DNA from: Spirodela intermedia
Taxonomy: Eukaryota; Streptophyta; Magnoliopsida; Alismatales; Araceae
Length of the DNA: 64,000 bases
Assembly: GCA_902729315.2 (NCBI GenBank)
Contig: LR746265.1
Location: 1,654,892 to 1,718,891 of the forward strand
Reading direction: 5' to 3'
Under the pieces are notes generated by a model, which saw only the letters and a list, made by a program, of their open reading frames with translations, made no database searches and was not told where the DNA came from. Below are positions 11,789 through 32,600 of the stretch, piece after piece; the stretch's first letter is position 1; each line of letters starts with the position of its first letter. Position numbers and translations under genes: made by a program.

Positions 11789-12361
11789 TTTAAACAAACC
11801 TCTTGTTGACCTTTCTCTAATACCCAATATTACAGTGACATAACGAAAGGGAGTAGACTTAATTTTTTATTATAAATTCAATTCATATATCACCCTACCC
11901 AACATATTTTTATTATAAAATAAATTTTCTTCCCTTAAATTTCTTCCTGATTTATTATTTTCATTGATTTATGGGGTAATAAGAAAACATTGATAATTAT
12001 TATTTATATTTTAACATAAAAATATTAAAAACGTCCTAATCTGATATTGCTACAACAAGTAGGATGTTATCTATAAAAATCACTTGCAACAGAGATCAAT
12101 ACTCACTTACTTCGTCTCCTAATGAATAAATACATGCAAATCCTCCCTCCTCTCAGTTAACACTACAGACCAGACCGCACAAATGGAGAGGGAAACTGGC
12201 ACTGCTACCATACGCAGGTATAATCTGTAAAAAAAAATCACTTATAAAAAAACCCCAATGAACAAATTCATGCAAATCTTCCCTCTCAGAACATTTACAC
12301 TACAAATCGCAGGGAGGAATCATTGACTTGCTGAAGCAAAGCACCCCAGCGTTTGAAGGAA

Positions 12362-13943
<1,582 letters not shown>

Positions 13944-15039
13944 GAGGGGAAGAGAGAGAGAGAGAGAGAGAATTGAGCAAGGGTTTTACTTGAGCGTTCA
14001 ACGTCATATATTTAGTCGTCTTTAATAAATTGTCTAAGATAAAATATTTATCGATAACCTCCGAATATTCTCATGAGAAACGGTTCCTGAATGAAAGGGT
14101 ACTTGAAAAATATTTTATAGTATAAGGTTTAAAGTAAATATTATAAATTAAGGAGGTTTCAGTCGTAATTGTGATTGTATTTCAGAGCTCTGGGTCGAGG
14201 TTTTAAAGGGGCTGTGAACAGCCCAGTCAAGCTCATCGGGCCTGTCATCCCATACTGGGCCCAAAAAGAACACCCCTCGTTTTTATGAATTAGTCTACTT
14301 GGGAAATATTCTCTCTCTCTCTCTCTCTCTCCTGTTCCTCACATCGTCTGTGAGAGAGAGAGGGGTGGTTTCAGACCGAGGAGCGGGGGGTCCACCTGGA
14401 CATTTGACCACGTCGCAAGAATCTACGAGCTGTCAGTGCCGGTCAAGCTGACACGTAGATTACCATAAAAAAAATATCGTGCTCTTCACCGATCCCATAT
14501 CGAATCAGCCTTTGATTTCGGCGGTTTGGCGTGCCGGGAACGGCGCAAGCAAGTTAGAGTCACGGCATTCAAACCGGTAGAATCCTTTCCCGGAACACAT
14601 TCGTGGAAAGAGACGCCCCCCCCCCCCCCTCCCTCACTCTTGCTGTTGTGGAGCATGAGATCGTCATTCCGGAATGAGGATCAGAAACTAGGAGAAGCGG
14701 CTCGAAAGGCCGCGTTCCTTCTAGAAGTTTCATAAACAGTGGGCTGTCTTGAAAACCGTGTCAAGGGCCCATAAGCTCAAAGCCGCCCTGTCGTGTCGAT
14801 CTGAAAATCGCCCGCCTATTCCCCACGAGAATCTCGTTCTGGAAACTAAAGTGTTTCCACGGTAGTGCCACCGGTGACCCTCAAAATTTGACCGGGTACC
14901 GACAGTCAACCACCCTCTCCCCACCCCATTCCTAGCGCGCGGATTTTGAAGAGGAGAGGGAGCGGAATGGAAGACTTTGTCAAATGGGTAGAGAGAGAGA
15001 GAGAGAGAGTCTCCGTGACTCGTTCGAAGTCTACGGGGC

Positions 15040-15073
<34 letters not shown>

Positions 15074-16126
15074 CGTTTGTGTAAAGTAACGGTGCAAAAC
15101 TGCTGACCCTTGTGGGAACCGGACGTTGACTTGACCTCGCCGTCGCTCCCGGCTTCTCGACATGGCTGGTCCTACCCCTGTTAATGACACATCATTCTCT
15201 TCGAGACGTGACGTTTCGGCTCCTCTTCACGAATGCGACCAAAAGAAGTCAGATGTTGGTTATTCCCCGCAGCCGGTAAACGCACCGTCTCGGTGATGAA
15301 GCGCGGGATCCGCAAGGGGGAGACGACCCGGCCCGAGGCCGTTCTCGGAAAACGAAAGCGGCCCTCGTATTCGTCGCAATTAACGACCCGGTTACGGTGC
15401 TCCACGGTGCCCACCGTTCATTTCGGACACGTGGCGATGCGGATTGTGAAGAAACCGACCCGATTCATTTTTGGACGGGGGCCTCCTGCAGATTTTTTTT
15501 GTTGACACGTTCCACCGTCGATTCACACGTGGGAAGAGTGCCCGTAAGCTTTTAGAAAGTTTTAGAGAGAGAGAGAGAGGAGAGAGAGAGGAGGAGACAC
15601 ATGTAACCCCGCTTGCGAGATGCGTGGAAGCCGCGACAAAAAATGGCGAGATCTCGTTGCGGGGAGCTCGGCTCCTCTTCTCTGTCCTGCTCAAATGGTC
15701 GACCATGCCTGCCTACACCTGCCCACAGAAGTCCCAACCCTACCGCCAGCGTTGTTGCGTCCTTCTCTCTCTCCCCTCCCCTCCATCGTTTCAGGAAGAG
15801 GAAGTCCTGGCCTTCGTAGTATCATCTGCGGCAGCCTTCATCTCATAGGTACCATTCAGTGCGAGCTTCCTCCAACGGACCAGATCGGTCTCTCCACCCG
15901 CATTGTTCTCGCCGTTGAGATTCTCTGCATAGTTGAATGCCGGTTTCTCCGTCTTCCCTGATTCTGTGTGATATTTATTTCCGATATTTGAGAACACGGC
16001 CGAATTGCATGAGATTCTGGCAGGACCAATATTGCCTTTTCCTCTTCCTTCGTTGTCGTCTTTTCCTTTTTTTCGTAATATTGATTTGATTAGCTACCCT
16101 CTTTTTTTCCCCAGGGAATCGTCGGG
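13944..16126. promoter_or_regulatory. Divergent promoter region AK6 / LPA1-like with GA/CT microsatellites
   Basis: The two genes point away from each other across 2.2 kb. GA or CT runs occur at about 13952-13971, 14309-14330, 14993-15009, 15043-15070 and 15565-15595. A likely 5'-UTR intron of the LPA1-like gene runs from 15849 (GT) to 16114 (AG), the acceptor lying 12 bases before the ATG. ORFs in this interval are GC-rich but match no family I know. Confidence 0.55.
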
Positions 16127-19100
16127 ATGGCAGAGGCGCCCAAGCTTCTGTACATAGTGGTGGTTGATGAAGAGGAGAGCGTTGGTGGAACGGAGAGGCC
16201 TTTCCCCGCATCTCTTCTGCGTTCTTCCCCTGCATGTCCTGCTTCGTCTTGCTCTCCTCCTAATTCGTTTCGGTACACGAGACCAGTGCTACAGAGCACC
16301 TTACAGCTCATGGGTTGCAAAGCACGCCACGCTTTCAAGGTATAAGAGGGGAAATAGATCAAAGTAAGATTTCATTGTCCTGCAATTGTCGACCTTTTGC
16401 ACATCTGGTGATATTTTTTATCTTGTATCCGAACGGTTTCCGCAGACGCGAAGCACGAAATCTTTCATCGTAAAAAATAAATCCCCCGTCCCGAATCTCA
16501 ACTGACATGCGCATGTGCTTGCTTTAGTTGTCACTTTATTCATCAAATTTTTCCCAACATACGAAATCCTATCCTAAATTATCTCGTAGAGGAAGATTAC
16601 TTCGTTTTCTGGCTAGTGCAATTTATTACATCTTTAGATGTTCTTTGCCAGGGTCTTTTGTTCTTGTAATTAATTGATGTGTTTCGTGATATCTACAGAT
16701 TTCACGGTGTCCTGTTTATTCTAAGTCGTGTGACATAGGAAAAAAAATCGTTACCTGTTTATATATTGGATGTTTTACGTATTGTCTGGTATGTAGGTTT
16801 CTAAATTTCATGATAGGAAAATATATTGAAATGATTATCCGTATGGCTTGATGTCTCATCTGTTGTTCCTGGAATGAGGGGAAAAAAGAGTAAGATACAG
16901 AATGTGGTGAGGAAAAAATAAAGAATTCGTCATTGACCAATGTTTTTTTTCAAAGGAATATCTGGGGAGCGGTATCTGCGCTGTCCCTGCATGCTGGGAT
17001 CTGTGTCTTTGGACGTGGAATCCCTCACCATCCGAGAATTAGCTTTATTGTCTATTCTTGTAAAATGCTACTTTATCCGATGTTGAGCTCACGACTGGGC
17101 ACTGTCGTTATTCTCTTCTGGTTCTTTTTCTTGCCACATGGATTGTATGGTTTTATGTCTACGGGTGTGTACGTATACATTGGTGAGAAATGTATCAACT
17201 TATAGCTGACGCTTTAATCAATCACGCCTTTTTATTTGGTTAGATATTATTGCAATAGGCACTTATAAGTTTGAAGGTTTTAGGCTGAAAGGTATTGGTT
17301 CTTTCTTGTCAGATCAGCCGAAGGGTATTTGAAGTCTTCAGGGCTGAGTGCTCAACTGGCGCTTATGCAAATACTAAGAGAGGAATGTCAGTAATAACAC
17401 CTATTGAAGAAAATGACCTTAACGGCATAGATGACGCCAAAGAGAATGCCGCAAGACCGTTTGAATTGTACAAGAGGCTAACAACTGTTGTTGTTGGTAG
17501 AGAAACATTTTTGAATGTGGTTTGTGATGCTCTATCAGAGTACAAGTATGTAGGACCTAACCAAAGAGCCGATCTAGTCCTAGCATGCAGGTACGTTGAA
17601 AAATCTCTCATTTCTTTCGAATTACTAATTTCCGCTTTATTTTTCGAATGTCGATGGTTCATATATGTGTTCCGAAATTTGGACTCCTTATGCTTATTTT
17701 CCTCTTCAGTGGTCCCGCATACTAAAATATTTGTGATGTATTGCATCGAGAATTAAGAGAGTTAATGTAGAAACTTCTCAGTAATGCATTTTTCCAGCGA
17801 CTCATCTTACTTCAGCTTTCTTTTACATTCTGAAGAGGAGACACATAAACAGGGGAGAGAAAGAGAGAGAGAGACGTAAAGATGAGCTTAATTTCATGAT
17901 TTTTTCTGTTCCCCTGATTCGGATTCTGGAAGGTCCAGCATTCCTTGAGAGAGATGTTCATGCATCTGACTGAAGGATATATTCAAGATGAAATGATATT
18001 TCGTTTCTTCAGTGGTTAATGCATGAATAGATACGATCTTTATGTTCAAACTTGCTAGTTCTTCTAAATAGTATACTTGCCTCTGAAATCATTCGTTTCT
18101 TTGTCCTATTTTGCAGAATCCGAGAAAGGAAGGAATCTATTACCATCCTTCTCTGCGGCACCAGTGGGTGTGGGAAATCTACCTTGTCTGCCTTGCTGGT
18201 ACATTTCTTATTCCACTCGCTGAAACGATGATATATTTTTCTCAGAGCCCATCTGAAACCCAATACCATCCTTTTCATCTCATGTTTTCTGTCTGGCTTG
18301 TGGTCATTTGCGGAGGCATATCCCGTGTTTATTTCCACTCACTTCCCTCTTGTGCTCCTTTCCGTTTGATATTATTGATCTGGTATGACTCAAAATCCCT
18401 TTTGTGTCGCCCGTGAAGAATCAGAAATCGCTTTTATGATCTTGGCATTTCATGGTATCTAATCCTGAAACCTGGACTCTCCTTGATTCTTATTGCCCTT
18501 GAGTTATCGAGTGATAGAAATTTGCAACAGCGGATTACCTGATTTTTGCATCAGAGGCTTGCAAGCTTTGGCATTTAGACTGCCCCTGCTGTCATCCTGT
18601 AAATTTTCATGTTAGGTGGGCTGAAGCCAGGCGTCCATATATGAACCTGTTGGCTTCTATCATAATCTGACCATCTAGGACAGTTATATAGGCAGTAATC
18701 AATACTCTCGCAGTTAGCATTCCGTTTTCTAATTGGCCAGAATTGGATGACCACATTTTGGCTGTCATTTGGTGACGCCATTTATGATTTTATTTGATAA
18801 AGTGTTATTATATGAGGTCCAGATATCCATTTCATAAGCTATCATACGCTACATTCATAAATTGCGCATTTGGTGAACAGGGCAGCAGATTGGGTGTGAC
18901 CACTGTGATTTCTACAGACTCGATCAGGCACATGATGAGAAGCTTTGTGGATGAAAAACAAAACCCCCTTCTCTGGGCTTCAACCTATCATGCCGGTGAG
19001 CACCTCGATCCCGTCGCTGTTGCAGAAGCAAAGGTAAGAAGGAAAGCGAAGAAACTAGCCGGCATTACGCCATTGCCAAAGGAGGAATCCTCCGGGGTTT

Positions 19101-20972
19101 CACAGACAAAGAGGGATGCTCGTACCTCAGATGGGGCTTCCGCTGTCGGTTTGCTCAGCAAGAAGCAGATGGCCATCGAAGGCTTCAAAGCACAGAGTGA
19201 GATGGTAATCGACAGCCTTGACCGGCTGATCACCGCCTGGGAAGAACGAAAAGAGTCTGTTGTTGTTGAGGGAGTCCACCTGAGCCTTAATTTCGTGGTG
19301 GGTATACTTCCCCTTCGACCATTTTTCAAGATTCTTTTTTTTTTTTTTTTTCCGAATGGTGGCTGAGCATCTTCCATTCGATTTCTCATGTGCAGATGGG
19401 TCTCATGAAGAAGCATCCCTCTCTGATACCCTTCATGATCTACATCACAAACGAGGAGAAACACATGGAGCGGTTTGCCGTTCGGGCCAAGTACATGACA
19501 CTAGACCCGGCGAAGAACAAGTACGTCAAGTACATCCGCAACATCAGAACCATCCAGGAGTACCTCTGCAACCGGGCCGACAAGCACCTGGTCCCCAAGA
19601 TAAACAACACGAACGTCGACAGAAGCGTCGCCGCCATCCACGCCACGGTCTTCAGCTGCCTGCGCCGGCGGGCGGCGGGTGAGCAGATTTACGACCCGGT
19701 CACAAACACGGTCCCTGTGGTGGACGAGGAGTACAGGAATCAGTGCGCGGCCAATTCGCTGAGCTCGAAGGGGATGTACCAACTGATCCAGAGGCAGGGA
19801 TCTTTCAGGCACTTGATGGCGCTCTTGAACACAGACGGCTCCGTCGCCAAGGCCTGGCCCATGGAGTCGGTCGTTGCCGGCGGAGCGAGCAGTGGGAGCG
19901 AGAAGGTAGTGGGGTGTCCGATGTATGGGCCGCTGCAGATCGGGAAGGCGGAGCCAGTCAATCTCCAGTTCGGTGGGTTTGGGATAAGTGCCTGGCCAAG
20001 CGATACTGGCGGCACTAGTCATGCAGGAAGTGTTGATGAGTCGCGGGCTGATGGTACCGACACTGGGAGCCGCTATTACTCTTCATGTTGCAGCTCGCCG
20101 AGGATGTCGGAGGGCCACGCCAAGGAGGTACCCACTGTTTTTTTGTTTTTGTTCTTCTTGTTTGTCATCATCTGTGTATTTTGCTGTCTCCCCACTTCCT
20201 GATTTGCACCGTGTTCTTTGTGAACTATGTATTTGGGGTAGAGTTCTATCATTTTATCATCCTATAGTAAGTTTTCATGGCTACCCTCCTTGCATAGGAT
20301 CGTTTGCCGGATGAGATTCAATCCATACTTCCTCTCTCTCTCTCTAACTTGTAGGGGATGATTTTCGTTGTAACCATGTAGCTCAAGGAAGACTTCTCGG
20401 TGTGCGGCAGCGAAGAAGAGGCCGAGGATCACCATGACGTCGACAGTGACGAAGATCTCAGCGACGCGGCTAGCCGGGGGATCGACGAAGAGGTACGGAA
20501 ATGGAAAAACAGTGGGCCATTCTCTGTTCGTTCATGGTGGAATTGCGAGGATGCTTGAAACCGATTCTCTCTCCTCGCCTCTGTAACACCTCTTCTGGGT
20601 CTCCTTCAGATGGAGGGCTCTGTCGACGAGGAGTCGACCAAGTCCGACGAGGAGTACGATGACCTCGCCATGAGAGACGACCTGGAGAACGGGTACTGGT
20701 CCGACGACGACGAAGACCGGCGCGGCGGTGACAAGCAGAAATCCGGGGACAACGGCGGCGCCGCCGCCGGAGAGGGTTCGGCGGAGAAGTACCAGCAGAA
20801 TCTGGAGCTCTTCCTCCGATCCAATGGCCACAGCTCGCCCTTCTCCGAGGGGAAGACCGCCCGGCGGCGGCGCGCGAGGAGCGAGACCTCGCAGTTCTAC
20901 AACAGATCCCTGCAGAGCCCCGGAGAGCTGGGTAACCGTGGGCCCCTCTGCGGCGGCCTCATCCTCTACTGA
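16127..20972 (+). CDS. LPA1: P-loop NTPase domain-containing LPA1-like protein (2-phosphoglycerate kinase-related)
   Basis: Homologue of the LOW PHYTIC ACID 1 protein, a 2-phosphoglycerate kinase-related P-loop protein whose loss lowers seed phytate in rice. Seven coding exons: 16127-16339, 17313-17590, 18117-18198, 18881-19297, 19396-20127, 20382-20492, 20610-20972, all in phase, giving 731 residues. The N-terminus (about 1-71) opens with [12 protein letters not shown]. Exon 3 encodes the Walker A loop GTSGCGKS at 178-185. Exon 4 has the [13 protein letters not shown] stretch and a low-complexity linker, then VVVEGVHL. Exon 5 carries [20 protein letters not shown] and [16 protein letters not shown], then a less conserved Ser/Gly-rich part. 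Exons 6-7 encode a very acidic region ([18 protein letters not shown]) followed by a basic SRS-type tail. The start is preceded by a 5'-UTR intron. Two paralogues exist in Arabidopsis; I cannot say which this matches better. Confidence 0.93.
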
Positions 20973-22019
20973 GCGCTGAGCTCCTGCTGGGGCCAACATC
21001 TGTGGCTCTTTAGCGCCAAGCTTCTTCTTCTTCTTCTTCTTCTTCTTCTTCTTCTCCTCTGAAGAACGGGATGTAGAAGAAGGGTCGGTGGATGGCGAGC
21101 GAGAAAGGCAAGGAACCGTTTCTCTGAGAACATCCTTTATGCTCATATTTCTTCCTATCCTGGTTCTTAGGAAATCGAGCTCTTGCTGTCATTGACCGAG
21201 ACGACAGATCAGGAAACTGTGATGAGCGCCACGAGGTTTTATGACTGAGGGCTCTCGTCTTATAAGCTTAAAAAACTTTTATGAAGAACATCACGCCCAT
21301 TTGAGGTTCAATGAATAGGAGCTCATCAAGAAAATATAAGCTTAATTTGCGAATATTATATAATTATAAAAAAATGATTTAGGATGATGTATCAGTTATT
21401 AGAGCAATTTATGGGGAGCCCACAAAAGAAGAGCTCTCTCAGAAACTATGTAAAATTATTTAAAGGCCCAAATTAGGGCTGAATTAGAGAATAAGTGGGA
21501 TTCATTAAATTTTTTGTGATTTCCAATTTTTTTTATCCTTATAAATTCCTTGAATCGTAAGATAAACTGGTTATTTTCTGACCTAAGATCCAACTCCTTT
21601 AAAATTCATAATATGGTTGACATTAGTACTTTCATCGTCGAATTTTGGATATTTTGGCTCTAGGCCCCAAAAAATAATCTATTTGTCAATAAATATCCCA
21701 TTTTTGTCAATAACTCAGTAGAGATCCACCATCATTAGCATCTTTCTTATTCCTTCAAATACGATCTAACAAGATCGATTCCTAAGTTATGTTACACTAA
21801 CATGATTTAACCCCTAACAAGATGTTAAGCAGGAGTACACGAACTATGTCCCCTTCTCTATCTCTTGTCTATGTCCCTCTCTCCTCCTCCATTACTAAGA
21901 AATGAGAGATGCAGTGGAAGCTGTAAGGGAAGTGGTGAGAGGTTATGAGGATTGTGGGGGAAGGCCACTCAGTCTGTGAGTGAAGAATTGGGGGCATTCC
22001 CACTTCTTCCATCATTTTG

Positions 22020-22070
<51 letters not shown>

Positions 22071-23170
22071 ATGATCGATTACTCTATTAGTTTGGTGGGT
22101 GAGTCTCACTCAGAGCAATAAGAAACCACCACATTCAAGAGTGAAGATATCTTCATGTCGAAGAAAGAGATGTAGTGGTGTTGTAAGGTTCTCTTTCTAT
22201 TTGTGATTCTCTTAAAGATAACTCTCTCCATAGATGTCAGAAGATTTCTCCAAAGCCCCATAAATCCTGGTGCATCATTTCCTTATGATCTTTCATCTGC
22301 ATTCAATCTTGTGATCTCCATACCTTTGCCTTTTGACATCTCTCTCCACTTTGTCTGCCCTGCATCTCTCTCGCTCTCTTTCTCTCTCACCAAACACGCC
22401 GGTCCGTCTTAGTATTCTGTATTTTCTAATATTTGGATAGCATTACTCAAGTAGTAACGGAATATTATGGGAAAAACACCGTTGACTTTTAACCATTAGG
22501 CCTGAAAACAAAGCCAATAAAGACCTCAGGGCAGAACCACTAAGACAAGGGATCTATCAAAAAGTCGCCTCATTTGTGGGGAGAGCTAGAGCCTAAAAAG
22601 GCCCCCTTTTTTTTTTTAATTCATGCTAACATCAACCAGAGATAAGAGTGATTGAGAGTTGGTCAGAATTGTCGACGACTAATTAATACATCGTTTCCAT
22701 TTTTGTACATGCAACTACCCGAACCCTTGCTCCTGTTAGAAGTAAACCCACAATAAAATCAATCAGATTTCAACACTTTTGTCTCTAAATGCTGATCATG
22801 CTCATATTAACCACAATCCATATCTACAGTAATAGATTTCTATATCAAAATGATGGATGTTTGCAAAATATTCTCCAATCATCAGTCAACCCTCTTAACA
22901 TTTTCAGAAAACCCCACACATAATAACTACACACCCATGGATATGAATAAGCTGCCCGTTTGGCCATCCTCAACAGATCCTAAGCACTCAAAGAGTCGCG
23001 GCCTGAAATTATTTCCCACCATACAAAACTTACTATAATAGAAAGAAAAGGCGCAAAAAATGCCCACTAAACTCGAGTTCTACTTGACTTCTCATCCTCA
23101 ATTTTCAAATGCTATGTTCCACTCCATGGAGTGAATGCCGCCACTAACGAGCAAAAACGATGAATGTCGA
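20973..23170. other. Convergent 3' spacer between LPA1-like and WCRKC2
   Basis: AT-rich 2.2 kb containing a CTT trinucleotide run (about 21021-21057) just after the LPA1-like stop and a long CT run (about 22023-22067). The CTT run creates lysine-rich ORFs on the minus strand that are not genes. I see nothing else. Confidence 0.6.
22023..22067. repeat. CT microsatellite, about 22 units
   Basis: Uninterrupted CT dinucleotide run in an intergenic AT-rich region. Confidence 0.95.
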
Positions 23171-29643
<6,473 letters not shown>

Positions 29644-29659
29644 GGCGCGATTGGACAAT

Positions 29660-32600
29660 ATCTCCCCAAGCTCGGTCTCCCATCCCCTTCTACAGTCGGT
29701 CTTTTGAGAAGCGAAAAAAAAAGATCTTCAGAGAAGTCGCGGTTGTTGTTAATGGGCCTCGGAGCCCAAGCCCAAGCCCAACTCCAGAGTGACCAATTTT
29801 CTCCAGGGTTTTCGAATATCCAAACAAAATAATTCGTAAATTAAAATATTTCCATCCCTCGGCCATAATGAAGCCGTCCCCCTCCACGTCACGTGGAGAA
29901 AGAGTCTCCCCCACCTACTCCCACCCTCTCATCCTTCTCTCGCCTCGCTCAAATCCACATCAGAAAATTTGTTTATTTATTGATTATTTAAATAAGAGCC
30001 TCCCACCGTACCACTCACATAACTGCCCTGAATTTATATTTCGCTTAGAAAATAAATCGAAAGTAACTGCCCTATACGCCCCTCTCTCTCCCTGTCCTGT
30101 CCCTCATCCCGGTCTTGCAGCCTCCTCTCCTAATTGGACGGCCGTCCGATTCAATCAATGGGTCCAATTGGAGGCCCACAGCGAACTCAATTGGGTACGA
30201 CCATAGTTTCCCCATAATTAGGTGGTTAATTGTATGCTTTTTATAGCAACTACCTGCCCTGGTTGACATCGCATCTTCCCCTCCCCCCACCCCCAGTCTA
30301 GCACCACCAGTTCCACGTGATGAGGGGGAGGAGACCCTTGCAACCATGTGAGCCTAAAACTCGTTCTCTAGATAGAAGGGATGATCGTGAGACGAAAAAT
30401 ACTCAAAAGTGTTATGTTATTCTAGTCAACGTCGTTCTCTTGTGAAAATCGTCGACCCTCGACGACGAGTAAATAGCATGAGCTCTACATGGTTCAGTTT
30501 TGGTGTCATTCGTACCAAAGTCAAAACCCATAATAGGGATTTAGTGAAAAATAATTAGATTATTTATCGGAAATATTCGGGGATCGATTCTCATTACACT
30601 GGCTTCACATTTAGTAATACGGATTGGGCATGCGAATAATTATTTCCAAGGTAAAATGCGCGCCATAAATTCACATCATTTAATACAATAAATCACCAAT
30701 TTCTTCTCACCCCTCACAAACCAAATGATGATGTTTATGGTCTATCCAGTCGTGGGTCGGTGGGCCACCACTTGGAGAAAAATAATACATTCTTGTTTTT
30801 TATTCCGTCTGTGATTACGGAAAAGTCCGACTAATTGTTTTCTGAAACCACAGTCTTTCCTCAAAGTTTGCATAATCCGAGATAAGCATCGGGGCTTCCG
30901 AGCTAATTAACTACTTGGTAATTACATCAGTTCATCGTGATTCCCTGGGTCAACATCGTCGAGGCCGTCCAGTTTTGTCTCTGGCGGCGGTGTTCCCAGA
31001 GGCACTCACCTCACCGTACACTCGGCCACAGCGTCCGCCGTCTGCAGCGTCACAGGGCAGGGCACATGCGCCGGTGCGTGCGCTGAGGACGTGCCCGCTC
31101 ATGCCTCGGCGCGCTCGGACAGCGGTCCAAGAGGGAGTTGCGGCCGCTGCGGACAGACGTGCACATGCCGGCACGCAGAAAGGTGTGATGGGGGGGTGGG
31201 GGTGGTGGGGGTGGGGGCGGTGGATCCGCTTAGTTCATCCAAGTGACGTCACGGGATTCCGTCGAACGCGACCGGTGCGCCAGTGTGACGTGATTATTAA
31301 GCGAGGAATACACGATTTGCGTAGCCAGGAAGATTCAACTCAACTCACCTCACCTCACCTCACCTCAACTCAACTCAACTCAATCAATCGAGGGTTGTCG
31401 ACTTGGTCATCTCCGATGTGTCCTCGATGTGAGACCCAGAAAGTCAGCGGCATCACCGGCGGCAGGGTGAACTTAAAAACCAGTTAGGATGTTCTCGGAC
31501 ATGACCGTCGCTTTTGGGCCAGTCATGTGTCCTCTCGGCAGAAGAGTTGAATCCCCCCATCCCTCCCTCTCGGCCGGCCCTCCCGGGGCCGCATATCGCA
31601 GTGCCGGTGGCTGCATGCGGAGCTCTGAGAATTTTAAAGAAAGGAGAGATTCCGGTGGGGGGTCGCTGTTCCTCGAACGCCGACGGCCCTCGGCCGGACC
31701 GGGGGAGGCGGGGAAGCGGGGAGCCAATAAATGAATGAGTGGGAGCGATTCTCTCTGGGTCATTTCGTCGTACAGTGGGCAAAGTGGGCAATGGCCTTCC
31801 GGGCCTGACGCCGGGGAACAAAGAGGGAAGCATGTGATTCAACTGCGGGCACGACCCCGAGACTTTGAACCAGGACGTACAACGATGTGCGTGTGTGGGC
31901 GCAGTTCGTATGTCCTCTCTCTAGGTCGCTCGCATTTATAGTCCGGCCTCGAGCTCCTAGCATATATGGAATTAACTACGCCTTACAGGGTCCCCCCACG
32001 CTGACGTGGTCAGAGAGGCGCCGCCTGTCGTCACCTCGCAGTTCCTGCACCGTCCGTCCGTCCACGCCGCTCAGATCAGTTCTCCTCTCACCTGCGCGGG
32101 GGAACACCGGTCACCTTGCCTTCTCAAGTGGGCGATGGATTTTTTTATATATAGATGTCAAGAAAATGTCGCAACAGTGAGAGAGAGTGGGTATATCTTC
32201 GGCCGCAGATGGATTCGTTTTTTGTGTAGCATTAAATTATGAGAGAAAAATCGCCAAAACTATGTAATATATATACGCACATTTTAAAACCAGTTTTCTC
32301 ATCGATCTGCGGCGGTTTATACCGTGGCGCTGTCGATCCGATGCCGGAGCTGTAGGCCCAGTCAACTCTTTCGGGCCGCCTAATGGGGGGAGTCGGGCCC
32401 CCGGCCCGGAACTTGACTATGATTTCGGGCTTTTTTTGGACGACGCGGTCCCAGAGAGGGCCGGACCCGGATTTCGGCGCACCGACCCGTCAGTGAGAAG
32501 AGGAGAGCAGAGGAGGAGAGAGGAAGAGGTGAACGTCATCCTCGCTGCACGTGGAAACGGGGGATCCGTAGTTTCTTATCCGTCGTGGGGGCCACATGCC

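Larger units (their letters stand above)
8308..12361. other. Repeat-rich spacer between HTD2 and AK6
   Basis: Four kilobases of AT-rich DNA without a supportable gene. It contains a 122-bp tandem array (8709-9330), a 254-bp tandem array (11024-11788) and three copies of a short pyrimidine-rich motif (near 8593, 12134 and 12272). The HTD2 promoter must lie in its left few hundred bases. The small ORFs seen here are explained by the tandem repeats. Confidence 0.6.
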
